From positions 1 through 33,911 of the forward strand of contig CAMLDQ010000017.1 of NCBI GenBank assembly GCA_946478965.1: DNA of 33,911 nt, written 5' to 3'. The stretch comes from an uncultured Methylobacillus sp. GTDB lineage: Bacteria > Pseudomonadota > Gammaproteobacteria > Burkholderiales > Methylophilaceae. The notes beneath the pieces were generated by a model, which searched no databases, had not been told where the DNA came from, and saw nothing but the letters and a program-made list of their open reading frames with translations. Each line of letters starts with the position of its first letter. Within the stretch, counting starts at the first letter, position 1. The position numbers and the translations under genes were made by a program. Positions 21,815-30,038 of the stretch are shown in pieces.

Positions 21815-22315
21815 ATGGCAGAAGATCAGCAAGACCTGGCGCAAGCAGCGTCCGGCGAGGAACAAGCCCAGCAGCCGGTATTCGGCATCGAGAAAATCTA
21901 TGTGAAGGATCTGTCGCTGGAGATTCCGAATGCGCCGCAGGTTTTCCTGGAGCGCGACAACCCGGAAGTCGGCATCGAGCTGCACAATGCGGCCGCTGCG
22001 GTGGGCGAGGGCGTCTATGAAGCGGTGATTACCGTGACTGTCACTTCGAAGGTCGGCGACAAGACCGTGTTCCTGGTCGAAGTGGCCCAGGCCGGCATTT
22101 TCCAGATCCACAACGTGCCTGCCGAAGGCATCGAGACCATCCTCAGCGTGACCTGCCCCAATATCCTGTTCCCGTATGCGCGCGAAGTGGTGTCCGATCT
22201 GGTCACGCGTGCCGGCTTCCCGCCTGTGCTGCTCAACCCGATCAACTTTGAAGCGCTCTACATGCAGCAGAAACAGCAGGCGCAGCAGGCCGGTGAGAGT
22301 GCCGTTACGCACTAG
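21815..22315 (+). CDS. secB: Protein-export chaperone SecB
   Basis: This is a 166-aa tetrameric cytoplasmic chaperone that keeps preproteins unfolded and hands them to SecA. Typical segments are the FGIEKIYVKDLSLEIPNAPQVF opening, VEVAQAGIFQIHNVP, the LSVTCPNILFPYAREVVSDLVTRAGFPPVLLNPINFEALY core and a Gln-rich tail. Length is normal. AGGA lies about 8 nt before the ATG. The many exported proteins in this window would be possible clients, but SecB is a general factor. Confidence 0.96.
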   Translation: MAEDQQDLAQAASGEEQAQQPVFGIEKIYVKDLSLEIPNAPQVFLERDNPEVGIELHNAAAAVGEGVYEAVITVTVTSKVGDKTVFLVEVAQAGIFQIHNVPAEGIETILSVTCPNILFPYAREVVSDLVTRAGFPPVLLNPINFEALYMQQKQQAQQAGESAVTH

Positions 22316-22745
22316 GCTGGTTTGCCTGCTGCTGGCGCTATGGATGCCGGCAGCCGCCTGGGCCATGGATTTCCGCTCGGTATCCGTGCCCCGGGCCATT
22401 CTTTATGACGCGCCTTCTGCACAAGGCAAGAAGCTCTATGTCGTACGCCAGTACTACCCGGTTGAGGTGATCGTCAATCTCGGCGATTGGATCAAGGTGC
22501 GCGACAGCCGCGGCGAGCTGGCCTGGATCGAGGCCAAGAATCTGGCTTCCCAGCGCACCGTGCTGGTGACGGCGGATCAGGCCGAGGCGCGCGAATCCGC
22601 CGACCCCTCCGCAAAGCTGGTGTTCCGCGCAGAAAAGGATGTCGCGCTGGAGCTGCTCGAGGCGGGTCCCAGTGGCTGGGTCAAGGTCAAGCACCGTGAC
22701 GGGCTGATCGGCTACATCCAGATTTCTCAGGTTTGGGGTTTATGA
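22299..22745 (+). CDS. Secreted bacterial SH3-domain protein
   Basis: This is a 148-aa exported protein with one or two bacterial SH3-like domains, which usually bind peptidoglycan or protein partners in the periplasm. The GTG at 22299 gives a clean signal peptide (PLRTRLVCLLLALWMPAAAWA/M) and overlaps the end of secB by 17 nt; GTG at 22293 is an alternative. SH3-like segments are YDAPSAQGKKLYVVRQYYPVEVIVNLGDWIKVRDSRGELAWIEAKNL (about residues 37-85) and the C-terminal LELLEAGPSGWVKVKHRDGLIGYIQISQVWG (about 116-146). The stop overlaps the gpsA start (ATGA), so secB, this gene and gpsA form one coupled run. The specific ligand is unknown. Confidence 0.85.
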   Translation: MPLRTRLVCLLLALWMPAAAWAMDFRSVSVPRAILYDAPSAQGKKLYVVRQYYPVEVIVNLGDWIKVRDSRGELAWIEAKNLASQRTVLVTADQAEARESADPSAKLVFRAEKDVALELLEAGPSGWVKVKHRDGLIGYIQISQVWGL

Positions 22746-23731
22746 AAATTACCGTTCTCGGCGCCGGTGCCTGGGGCACCGCGCTTGCCATCCATCTTGC
22801 CCGCCAGCACCCGGTGAGGTTATGGGCGCGCAATCGCGACCAGGTAGCGCAAATGCGCACGGCGCGCGCCAATCCGCGCTATCTTGGCGATTATCCATTT
22901 CCCGAAGCGTTGACACTGGAAGATGATCTTGTTGCCGCGCTGCGCGATACCGAACTCGTCCTTTCCGTGGTGCCCACTTCCGGCTACCGGCAGATGCTGC
23001 GCGACATCGTCGCGGCCGGATGCACGGCACCTGTCGTCTGGGCGAACAAGGGCCTGGAAAACGGCAGCGCAAAACTCATGCACGATGTCACCGCCGAGGA
23101 ATTGCCGCCAAGCCAGTTGCGCGGAATCCTGTCGGGTCCCAGTTTTGCCGGCGAACTGGCCAAGGGACTGCCGACGGCGATGACGCTGGCCTCCGCGGAC
23201 AACGGCTTTGCACGCGAAGCGGCTGCGGCAATGCACGGGGGCACTGTGCGCGTCTACAGCAGTAATGATGTGGCCGGCGTGGCCGTCGGCGGGGCGCTGA
23301 AGAACGTGATGGCCATTGCCGCCGGCATCAGCGACGGCATGGGCTTCGGCAACAATGCGCGCGCCGCCCTGATCACGCGCGGTCTGGCCGAAATCACCCG
23401 TTTCGGCCTGGCGCTGGGCGGGCGGCTGGAAACCTTCATGGGCCTGGCCGGTGCCGGCGACCTGATCCTGACCTGTACCGGGGATGCCTCGCGCAATCGC
23501 ACCGTGGGCCTGCGTCTGGCCAGGGGCGAGACGCTGGAGCAGATCGTGACGTCGCTGGGGCACGTCGCCGAAGGCGTACATACCACGCGCGAAGTGCATC
23601 GCCGCGCGAGCGAGCTGGGGGTCGACATGCCGATTACGCGCGAAGTCAATCGCGTGTTGTCGGAAGGGCTGTCGCCGCGCGCCGCAGTGGAAAACCTGCT
23701 CAGCCGCGAGCAGAAGGACGAGCACTACTAG
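22742..23731 (+). CDS. gpsA: Glycerol-3-phosphate dehydrogenase [NAD(P)+]
   Basis: This is a 329-aa cytoplasmic enzyme that makes sn-glycerol 3-phosphate from dihydroxyacetone phosphate for phospholipid synthesis. Motifs: the NAD(P) site LGAGAWGTALA at the N-terminus, NKGLE, GPSFAGELAKGLPTAMT, the catalytic Lys region GALKNVMAIAAGISDGMGFGNNARAALITRG, and LAGAGDLILTCTGDASRNRTVG. Length is typical. GGGG lies about 6 nt before the ATG, which overlaps the previous stop. Confidence 0.96.
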   Translation: MKITVLGAGAWGTALAIHLARQHPVRLWARNRDQVAQMRTARANPRYLGDYPFPEALTLEDDLVAALRDTELVLSVVPTSGYRQMLRDIVAAGCTAPVVWANKGLENGSAKLMHDVTAEELPPSQLRGILSGPSFAGELAKGLPTAMTLASADNGFAREAAAAMHGGTVRVYSSNDVAGVAVGGALKNVMAIAAGISDGMGFGNNARAALITRGLAEITRFGLALGGRLETFMGLAGAGDLILTCTGDASRNRTVGLRLARGETLEQIVTSLGHVAEGVHTTREVHRRASELGVDMPITREVNRVLSEGLSPRAAVENLLSREQKDEHY

Positions 23732-23733
23732 AG

Positions 23734-23753
23734 GAGCCTACTGAAATAGGCTC
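23734..23753. other. Hairpin between convergent gpsA and trmL
   Basis: GAGCCTA (23734-23740) and TAGGCTC (23747-23753) form a perfect 7-bp stem with a 6-nt loop just after the gpsA stop. No T-run follows on either strand, so it may be a weak terminator or mRNA end-protecting structure rather than a classical terminator. Confidence 0.45.
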
Positions 23754-23759
23754 TAAGGC

Positions 23760-24224
23760 TCAGCCGCCGCCGGCGAAGTCATTCTGCCGCCAGGCTTCGT
23801 AGACGATGACCGCAGCCGAGTTCGAGAGGTTGAGGCTGCGGCTGTGCGGCAGCATCGGCAGCCGGATGCGCTGTTCAGGCGGGAAGCCCTCCAGCACTTC
23901 TTGCGGCAAGCCGCGCGTTTCCGGGCCGAACACGAAGACATCTCCCGCCGCATAACTTATCTTGTCGTAGCGCTGGCTGGCGCGCGTCGTTGCGGCGAAC
24001 AGACGGCGTCCGGCAAAGCCAGCCAGGCAACTTTCCCAATCCTCGTGCACTTGCAGCGTCGCAAATTCATGGTAGTCCAGCCCGGCCCGCCGCAACTGCT
24101 TGTCTTCCAGCGTATAACCGAGCGGCTTCACCAAGTGCAGGCGCGTGCCGGTATTCGCGCACAGGCGGATGATATTGCCGGTATTGGGCGGGATTTCAGG
24201 CTGATACAGGATGATGTCGAACAT
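23760..24224 (-). CDS. trmL: tRNA (cytidine(34)-2'-O)-methyltransferase TrmL
   Basis: This is a 154-aa SPOUT-fold enzyme that methylates the wobble ribose of tRNA-Leu. The ATG at 24224 starts exactly at the conserved MFDIILYQPEIPPNTGNIIRLCANTG segment; in-frame codons upstream are unrelated. The SAM knot is formed by FVFGPETRGLP and LPMLPHSRSLNLSNSAAVIVYEAWRQ at the C-terminus. Length is normal. It follows comF by 40 nt on the same strand and probably shares its transcript. Confidence 0.94.
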   Translation of the reverse strand: MFDIILYQPEIPPNTGNIIRLCANTGTRLHLVKPLGYTLEDKQLRRAGLDYHEFATLQVHEDWESCLAGFAGRRLFAATTRASQRYDKISYAAGDVFVFGPETRGLPQEVLEGFPPEQRIRLPMLPHSRSLNLSNSAAVIVYEAWRQNDFAGGG

Positions 24225-24264
24225 AGAGTGTCTATGGCTATTGGATTGGCGCGGGGGCCGGTAC

Positions 24265-24963
24265 TCAAGCACGATCGGGCAGGGTGCGGGCGACTACCCA
24301 GCATTCTACCCGTTTTGCGCCGGCCGCTTTCATCGTGCGAGCGAGCGCATCAAGGCTGGCGCCGGTTGTCATGATGTCATCCAGCAGCGCCACATGGCGT
24401 CCCGAGAAGTCCGTCGAGCAGGCGAATGCGCCGCGCAGATTGCGCATGCGCTGCTTGAGCGAAAGCCCGGCTTGCGGCGCGGTCGGTCGGGCGCGCGTGC
24501 AGCTATGTATATCGAGCGGGACGGCCAGTTGCCGGGAAAGCCTGCGGCCGATTTCGACGGCCTGATTGAAGCCGCGCTCCTGCAGCCGCGCGCGATGCAG
24601 CGGCATGGGTACGATCGCGTCCGGTTTTACGGCGTGGGTTGCGAGCTGGCGGGCGAGCAAGTCGCCCAGCAGGTTGGCGACGGCGAGAAAGCCGTCGTAT
24701 TTATAGCGCTGTAATACCGCGTCGACGGGAAAGTGGTAGGCCAGAGCCGCGTGTGTGGCATCGAAGGCGGGCGGGTGGCGCAGGCAGCGGCCGCAGGTAT
24801 CGCCGTTTGCCGTCGGCAGTGCGCAGATCGGGCACGCCTGGTGAGTATGCCAGGGCAGGCCGGCCTTGCAGGCCTGGCAGAGCAGGTGATTCCCTGACCT
24901 TGCTGCGCATAGCACGCATTGCTGCGGCAGTAGATGATTAAATTTTGAGCGAATGTCAATCAA
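24265..24963 (-). CDS. comF: ComF-family phosphoribosyltransferase-like protein
   Basis: This is a 232-aa protein of the ComF/GntX family, linked to DNA uptake and use of external DNA in several bacteria. Two zinc-binding Cys pairs lie at the N-terminus (CVLC/CQAC and CPIC/CGRC), and a phosphoribosyltransferase-type motif VALLDDIMTTGASL lies near the C-terminus. KYDGFLAVANLLGDLLA, PMPLHRARLQERGFNQAVEI and Arg-rich TRARPTAPQAGLSLKQRMRN are family segments. No ATG is available; TTG at 24963 is the most plausible start, with only a weak ribosome site. It is divergent from the biotin operon. Confidence 0.88.
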   Translation of the reverse strand: MIDIRSKFNHLLPQQCVLCAARSGNHLLCQACKAGLPWHTHQACPICALPTANGDTCGRCLRHPPAFDATHAALAYHFPVDAVLQRYKYDGFLAVANLLGDLLARQLATHAVKPDAIVPMPLHRARLQERGFNQAVEIGRRLSRQLAVPLDIHSCTRARPTAPQAGLSLKQRMRNLRGAFACSTDFSGRHVALLDDIMTTGASLDALARTMKAAGAKRVECWVVARTLPDRA

Positions 24964-24993
24964 TTGCTGTGGTTGTCTTTGACAGGATATAAT
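24964..24993 (+). promoter_or_regulatory. Promoter of the biotin operon
   Basis: A perfect TATAAT (24988-24993) lies 18 nt after TTGCTG (24964-24969). The predicted start is near 25000, about 20 nt before the first gene. I see no clear BirA-type operator. Confidence 0.55.
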
Positions 24994-25020
24994 TCGCGCT
25001 TTCCCACACAAGGGTTCATT

Positions 25021-25413
25021 ATGCCAGCGAAATTGATCAGTGCCGCCGACCAGAGGCGCGCCGCGCAAATCTTCAACTTCTTCTCCGCCCTGTCCATCCT
25101 CACGGTCGCCCCTATCGCACTTTGGTTCGGTGCTTCCATCTTCGTCTATGCCGCGGTCGGCCATCATCCCAATCCGCGTGTCGTCGATTACCTGCGTCCG
25201 GCCGGGCACCGCTTCTATGGCTATACCGGGACGCTGGTGGTAATCCTGAATTTCAGTTCCACCATGGCGGATTGGGTGGGCGGACGCTGGCACCTGTTCT
25301 GGATTATTTGGGGCATCGGCTTGCTGGTGGTCGTGGCTCCTGCGATTCGCGATATTCTGCGTGCGCGCAAGGAAAACTGGCAGGATATGACGGTGGAAGT
25401 GGAATATGCGTGA
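25021..25413 (+). CDS. Small membrane protein at the head of the biotin operon, unknown function
   Basis: This is a 130-aa protein with about three hydrophobic helices (about residues 18-47, 69-86 and 91-109) and charged ends. The ATG at 25021 follows AAGGG at good spacing. Visible features are [24 protein letters not shown] between helices 1 and 2 and an Arg/Lys/Glu-rich C-terminus. I do not recognise a named family. It is not BioY: it is too small and lacks that protein's helix count. It overlaps bioB by 8 nt, so it is cotranscribed and probably translationally coupled. A link to biotin uptake or to pimelate supply is possible but unproven. Confidence 0.75.
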   Translation: MPAKLISAADQRRAAQIFNFFSALSILTVAPIALWFGASIFVYAAVGHHPNPRVVDYLRPAGHRFYGYTGTLVVILNFSSTMADWVGGRWHLFWIIWGIGLLVVVAPAIRDILRARKENWQDMTVEVEYA

Positions 25414-26392
25414 GTCCACACTGGAATTTGTGCGCCCAGCTAAAGCCAGAGCCGACGACGAGCGTTGGAACGTTGCCGCTATCGAGGCGTTGTTCGAACT
25501 GCCGTTCGCCGACTTGATGTACCGCGCACAATCCGTGCATCGTGAAAACTTCGATCCGAATGCAGTGCAAGTCAGCACGCTGCTGTCGATCAAGACCGGC
25601 GGCTGTTCCGAGGACTGCGGTTATTGTCCGCAGTCGGCGCGCTATCACACCGATGTCGAGAACCAGGAGTTGATGGAACTGGACGACGTGGTGGCTGCAG
25701 CCAAGGCCGCCAAGGAAAGCGGTGCCCAGCGGTTTTGCATGGGTGCTGCCTGGCGCGGTCCCAAGCAGAAGGACCTGGAGCCGGTGCTGAAAATGATCGA
25801 GGAGGTGAAAGCGCTGGGCCTGGAAACCTGTGCTACTCTCGGCATGCTGAAGGACGGCCAGGCCGAGCAGTTGCGTGAAGCCGGACTCGACTACTATAAC
25901 CACAACCTCGATACCGCTCCTGAATATTACGGCGATGTGATCTCCACGCGGACATACCAGGACCGCCTCGATACGCTGGACCGTGTGCGCGATGCCGGCA
26001 TGCATGTGTGCTGTGGTGGCATCGTCGGCATGGGCGAGTCGCGCGCGCAGCGGGCAGGACTGATTGCCCAGTTGGCCAACATGGAAACCCCGCCGGAGAG
26101 CGTGCCGATCAACATGCTTACCCAGGTTGAGGGTACGCCGCTGCACGGTACCGATGTGCTGGATCCGTTTGAATTCGTGCGTACGATCGCGGTTGCGCGT
26201 ATCACCATGCCACAAAGCCATGTGCGGCTCTCTGCCGGGCGTCAGAGCATGGCGGAAAGCCTGCAGGCACTGTGTTTCCTCGCCGGCGCCAATTCCATTT
26301 TCTACGGTGAGAAGCTGCTGACCACCGGCAACCCCGACGTCGAAGCCGACCGGGCGCTGTTCGCCAAGCTCGGCATCAACCAGTCCAACTGA
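25406..26392 (+). CDS. bioB: Biotin synthase
   Basis: This is a 328-aa radical-SAM enzyme that inserts sulfur into dethiobiotin, the last step of biotin synthesis. The radical-SAM cluster Cys are Cys67, Cys71 and Cys74 ([13 protein letters not shown]). The [12 protein letters not shown] segment and the C-terminal SAGRQSM region, whose Arg binds the second iron-sulfur cluster, are present. GGTGGAAG precedes the ATG, which lies inside the end of the small membrane-protein gene. Confidence 0.97.
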   Translation: MRESTLEFVRPAKARADDERWNVAAIEALFELPFADLMYRAQSVHRENFDPNAVQVSTLLSIKTGGCSEDCGYCPQSARYHTDVENQELMELDDVVAAAKAAKESGAQRFCMGAAWRGPKQKDLEPVLKMIEEVKALGLETCATLGMLKDGQAEQLREAGLDYYNHNLDTAPEYYGDVISTRTYQDRLDTLDRVRDAGMHVCCGGIVGMGESRAQRAGLIAQLANMETPPESVPINMLTQVEGTPLHGTDVLDPFEFVRTIAVARITMPQSHVRLSAGRQSMAESLQALCFLAGANSIFYGEKLLTTGNPDVEADRALFAKLGINQSN

Positions 26393-26424
26393 GCTGGGAG
26401 GGTGCAAACTCTCCCGCATTCGCA

Positions 26425-27597
26425 ATGACGATTTCCGATCCATTTCGTGCTTTACGGGAAGAACTGGATGCCCGTGCCGCAGAAGGACTGTTGCGCATGC
26501 GGCGCGTTGTGGACAGTAAGCAGCAGCCGCTTCTGAATGCGGACGGTGAAACGGTACTGTCCTTCTGCAGCAACGATTATCTCGGCCTTGCCAGCCATCC
26601 TGCGCTTATTGCCGCGGTACAGGAAGCGGCGGCGGAAGCCGGCATCGGCGGAGGCGCCTCGCATCTGATTACCGGACATCACCGGCTGCATCACCAACTC
26701 GAAGACACGTTGGCGGAATTCGTCGGCCTGCCGCGCGCACTGTTCTTTTCTACCGGTTACATGGCCAACCTCGGCGTCATTGCGGCGCTGGTCGGGCGCG
26801 GGGATGCTATTTTCGCGGACCGGCTCAATCACGCCTCCCTGAATGACGGCGCAATACTCTCCCGTGCCGATCTGCATCGTTATGCCCATAACGACGTGGC
26901 TGCGCTGGAAAAGCAGCTCGCGCAAAGCAATGCCAAGCGCAAGTTGGTGGTGGCGGACGCGGTGTTCAGCATGGACGGCGATATTGCGCCGGTGCCGGAA
27001 TTGCTTGCGTTGTGCGAGCGTCATGACGCCTGGCTGATGCTGGACGACGCGCACGGCTTCGGCGTGCTGGGCGAGCAAGGGCAGGGCACGCTGGCGCATT
27101 TCGGCGTGAAAAGCCCGCGCATCATTTACATGGCGACCCTGGGCAAGGCTGCCGGAGTCTCCGGGGCTTTCGTCGCCGGCGAACCTGCGCTGATCGAATA
27201 CCTGATCCAGCGCGCACGAACTTACATTTACACCACGGCCATGCCGCCGGTGGTTGCCGCTGCCGTGCTGGCTGCACTGCCTGTCATACGTGAGGAATCC
27301 GCGCGCCGCGTGCAATTGCAACGGTTGATTGCGACCCTGCGCGGTGGTCTGCATCTGCACAAGTGGCGCCTCGATCCTTCCATTACGCCGATTCAGCCCT
27401 TGATTGTCGGCAGCAACGACGATGCGTCGCGTGCCAGCGCAAGCCTGCGCGAACGTGGCATTCTGGTACCGGCGATACGTCCGCCTACCGTGCCGCAAGA
27501 CACGGCCCGGCTTCGGATTACGCTGTCCGCCGCGCATACTGTCGAGGATGTGGCGCGGCTGGTGGACGCCTTGCACGCGGCGGAGCGCGCGGCATGA
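26425..27597 (+). CDS. bioF: 8-amino-7-oxononanoate synthase
   Basis: This is a 390-aa PLP enzyme that condenses pimeloyl-ACP with alanine, the first ring-forming step of biotin synthesis. Visible family segments are FCSNDYLGLASHP, GGGASHLITGHHRLHHQLE, DDAHGFGVLGEQGQG and TLGKAAGVSGAFVAG, where Lys241 binds PLP. Length fits. It starts 32 nt after bioB and overlaps bioH by 4 nt (ATGA). Confidence 0.96.
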   Translation: MTISDPFRALREELDARAAEGLLRMRRVVDSKQQPLLNADGETVLSFCSNDYLGLASHPALIAAVQEAAAEAGIGGGASHLITGHHRLHHQLEDTLAEFVGLPRALFFSTGYMANLGVIAALVGRGDAIFADRLNHASLNDGAILSRADLHRYAHNDVAALEKQLAQSNAKRKLVVADAVFSMDGDIAPVPELLALCERHDAWLMLDDAHGFGVLGEQGQGTLAHFGVKSPRIIYMATLGKAAGVSGAFVAGEPALIEYLIQRARTYIYTTAMPPVVAAAVLAALPVIREESARRVQLQRLIATLRGGLHLHKWRLDPSITPIQPLIVGSNDDASRASASLRERGILVPAIRPPTVPQDTARLRITLSAAHTVEDVARLVDALHAAERAA

Positions 27598-28382
27598 GTT
27601 TGCATATCGAAACTGCCGGCACGGGAGAGGATATCGTCCTGATCCATGGCTGGGGCATGCACGGCGGCGTCTGGACAGATGTACGCGATCGGCTGATGCA
27701 ATACTATCGCGTGCATGTGATCGATTTGCCTGGCATGGGATTCAGTCAGCCGGTCACGCCCTACACTCTTGGCTATCTGGCGGAGATGCTGGCGGGGGAA
27801 CTGCCAGCATCGGCCACGGTGTTCGGCTGGTCGCTGGGCGGACAGGTGGCCTTGCGCCTGGCGCTCGACTATCCGCAGCAGGTGGCCAGGCTGGTGCTGA
27901 TTGGTGCAACCCCGCGCTTTGTCAGTCGGGCGGACTGGCCGCATGGCGTGGCGGCCGAAATATTCAAAGAGTTTGCCGCGCAGGTCGCGGCAGACTATCA
28001 CGAGACCATGACGCGTTTTCTCGGGCTGCAAGCCTTTGGCGGCGAGTCTTCACGCAGCCTGATACGCGATTTGCGCGAGCGATTCTTTGCACGCCCGGTG
28101 CCGGACCCGACGGTATTGCAGGAGGCATTGGATATCCTGTTGCATACCGACTTGCGTGCGGAGTTGCCGCAACTGGAACTGCCCGTGCTGCTGATCCACG
28201 GCAACCGCGATACGCTGGCGCCGTTCGAGGCGTCCCAATGGATGGCAGGGCAACTGCCCGATGCCCGTTTGGAAATCATTGCCGGCGCTTCGCACGCGCC
28301 ATTTCTTTCTCATCCGCAAAAGTTCATGACAGCCGTGCATGCATTTATGAAAGATTCTTCCCCACTGGAGATGCAGCCTTGA
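27594..28382 (+). CDS. bioH: Pimeloyl-ACP methyl ester esterase
   Basis: This is a 262-aa alpha/beta hydrolase that frees pimeloyl-ACP from its methyl ester, ending the BioC-started part of the pathway. The catalytic triad is Ser80 (GWSLGG), Asp206 (HGNRDTLAP) and His234 (ASHAPFLSHP), matching E. coli BioH positions closely. The HGWGMHGGVW oxyanion region is at the N-terminus. The ATG overlaps the bioF stop, and the stop overlaps the TTG of bioC. Its place between bioF and bioC makes BioH more likely than another esterase. Confidence 0.95.
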   Translation: MSLHIETAGTGEDIVLIHGWGMHGGVWTDVRDRLMQYYRVHVIDLPGMGFSQPVTPYTLGYLAEMLAGELPASATVFGWSLGGQVALRLALDYPQQVARLVLIGATPRFVSRADWPHGVAAEIFKEFAAQVAADYHETMTRFLGLQAFGGESSRSLIRDLRERFFARPVPDPTVLQEALDILLHTDLRAELPQLELPVLLIHGNRDTLAPFEASQWMAGQLPDARLEIIAGASHAPFLSHPQKFMTAVHAFMKDSSPLEMQP

Positions 28383-29257
28383 GTCAGTCGGACGAATATA
28401 CCCTGGACAAGGCCCGCGTCCGCGCCTCCTTTGACCGTGCCGCCCGGAGCTACGACGCTGCAGCGGTGTTGCAGAAGGAAGTGCGCAGCCGCATGCTGGA
28501 GCGGCTGGACTACATCCGGATCGAACCCGACCGTATCCTGGATGCCGGTTCCGGAACCGGACACGCCTCGCGTGCGCTGGCGGAGAAATACAAGCATAGC
28601 CATATCGTCGCACTCGATATCGCGCTCGGCATGTTGCGCCTGATTGCGGCGGCCGACCCCTGGTGGCGTCGTTTTCTACCGCAGCGTCGCAGCTGCGTGT
28701 GTGCGGACATCGAAAGCCTGCCGATACAGTCCGACAGCATGGACCTGGTCTGGTCCAATCTCGCGATCCAGTGGTGCAACGACCCCGACCAGGTGTTTGG
28801 CGAGATGGCGCGTATCTTGCGCCCCGAGGGGCTGCTGATGTTCAGCACCTTTGGTCCGGATACGCTGAAGGAGTTGCGCGAGGCTGGTGCGGCCGATCCG
28901 GGGCATGTGCATGTCAGCCGCTTTATCGATATGCATGACATCGGTGATGCACTGGTACGTGCCGGGTTTTCCGCGCCGGTGATGGACGTCGAGCATTTCG
29001 TGCTGACCTACGACGACGTGTTGGGCGTGATGCGCGACCTCAAGGCGATAGGCGCACGCAACGCGGCCGAGGGCCGGCCGCGCGGGCTGGAAGGCAAAGG
29101 ATTCCTGGCCCGGCTGACGCAGCGCTATGAACAGTTTCGCCAGCAGGGCAAGCTGCCGGCGACGTTCGAAGTGGTCTACGGCCATGCCTGGAAGGGAATG
29201 TCCGCACCGTCTACTCTGGCGGATGGCGCCCAGGTAATCAGGTTGCATCGCCGATGA
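28379..29257 (+). CDS. bioC: Malonyl-ACP O-methyltransferase
   Basis: This is a 292-aa SAM-dependent methyltransferase that caps malonyl-ACP so that fatty-acid synthesis builds pimeloyl-ACP. It uses TTG at 28379, overlapping the bioH stop (TTGA), with GGAG about 9 nt upstream. The opening ARVRASFDRAARSYDAAAVLQKEV is typical of BioC. SAM motif I is ILDAGSGTGHASRAL (about residues 54-68), motif II is in DLVWSNLAIQWC, and LRPEGLLMFSTFGPDTLKEL follows. No ATG fits the conserved opening. Confidence 0.95.
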   Translation: MSQSDEYTLDKARVRASFDRAARSYDAAAVLQKEVRSRMLERLDYIRIEPDRILDAGSGTGHASRALAEKYKHSHIVALDIALGMLRLIAAADPWWRRFLPQRRSCVCADIESLPIQSDSMDLVWSNLAIQWCNDPDQVFGEMARILRPEGLLMFSTFGPDTLKELREAGAADPGHVHVSRFIDMHDIGDALVRAGFSAPVMDVEHFVLTYDDVLGVMRDLKAIGARNAAEGRPRGLEGKGFLARLTQRYEQFRQQGKLPATFEVVYGHAWKGMSAPSTLADGAQVIRLHRR

Positions 29258-29985
29258 GCGCGGGCATTTTCGTTACCGGTACCGATACCGGGGTCGGCAA
29301 AACACTGGTCAGCGCTGCGCTGGTTCATCATTTTGCCCGGCAGGGCTTGAAAACCGCAGGGCTCAAGCCTGTTTCCGCGGGATGTGTCCGGGCCGATGGA
29401 GGCTGGCTTTCCGAGGATGTTGTCCAGTTGCGCGCGGCCGGCAACCTTATCCTGCCGCCGGAAGTGGTCAACCCTTACGCCTTCGAGCCGCCGCTGGCGC
29501 CGCATATCGCGGCAGCCATGGCCGAGGTTCGCATCGAACTCGACCTGATTGCGGCGGCATATGCGGAAGCGGCGCGTCAGGCCGATGTGCTGGTGGTGGA
29601 AGGGGTGGGCGGTTTCCGGGTGCCGCTCAACGATGCGGAGGATACGGCGGACATGGCGGTGCGCCTGGGCCTGCCGGTTGTATTGGTGGTCGGTATGCGC
29701 CTGGGCTGCCTGAATCATGCCTTGCTGACGGCCGAGAGCATTGCCGCACGGGGATTGAAGCTGGCCGGCTGGGTTGCCAATGGCATCGACCCGGACATGC
29801 ATGCGCAGCACGAAAACCTGTCCGCTCTGCACGCGCGTTTGCCTACATCCTGCCTGGGTGTTGTATCCTATCAGCTTGGCATGGGTTTCCAACGGGCGGA
29901 GGCGGAATTAGACCAGTCGGCGATGGGGGATTTCGTTTGCGCGAATCTACCCAACTTGGCTAAAATACCCAAAATGGGGTATTGA
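29254..29985 (+). CDS. bioD: Dethiobiotin synthetase
   Basis: This is a 243-aa ATP-dependent enzyme that closes the ureido ring of dethiobiotin. The P-loop [10 protein letters not shown] is at residues 8-17, followed by GLKPVSAGC and [12 protein letters not shown]. The protein is a little longer than usual (about 225), with an extra C-terminal tail after the last conserved segment. The ATG overlaps the bioC stop (ATGA). It closes a complete BFHCD set. Confidence 0.95.
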   Translation: MSAGIFVTGTDTGVGKTLVSAALVHHFARQGLKTAGLKPVSAGCVRADGGWLSEDVVQLRAAGNLILPPEVVNPYAFEPPLAPHIAAAMAEVRIELDLIAAAYAEAARQADVLVVEGVGGFRVPLNDAEDTADMAVRLGLPVVLVVGMRLGCLNHALLTAESIAARGLKLAGWVANGIDPDMHAQHENLSALHARLPTSCLGVVSYQLGMGFQRAEAELDQSAMGDFVCANLPNLAKIPKMGY

Positions 29986-30038
29986 AGTTACGCTTCAAGT
30001 ATATTTATCGATTAAAAAAGAGTAGGCTGGATGGCGCT

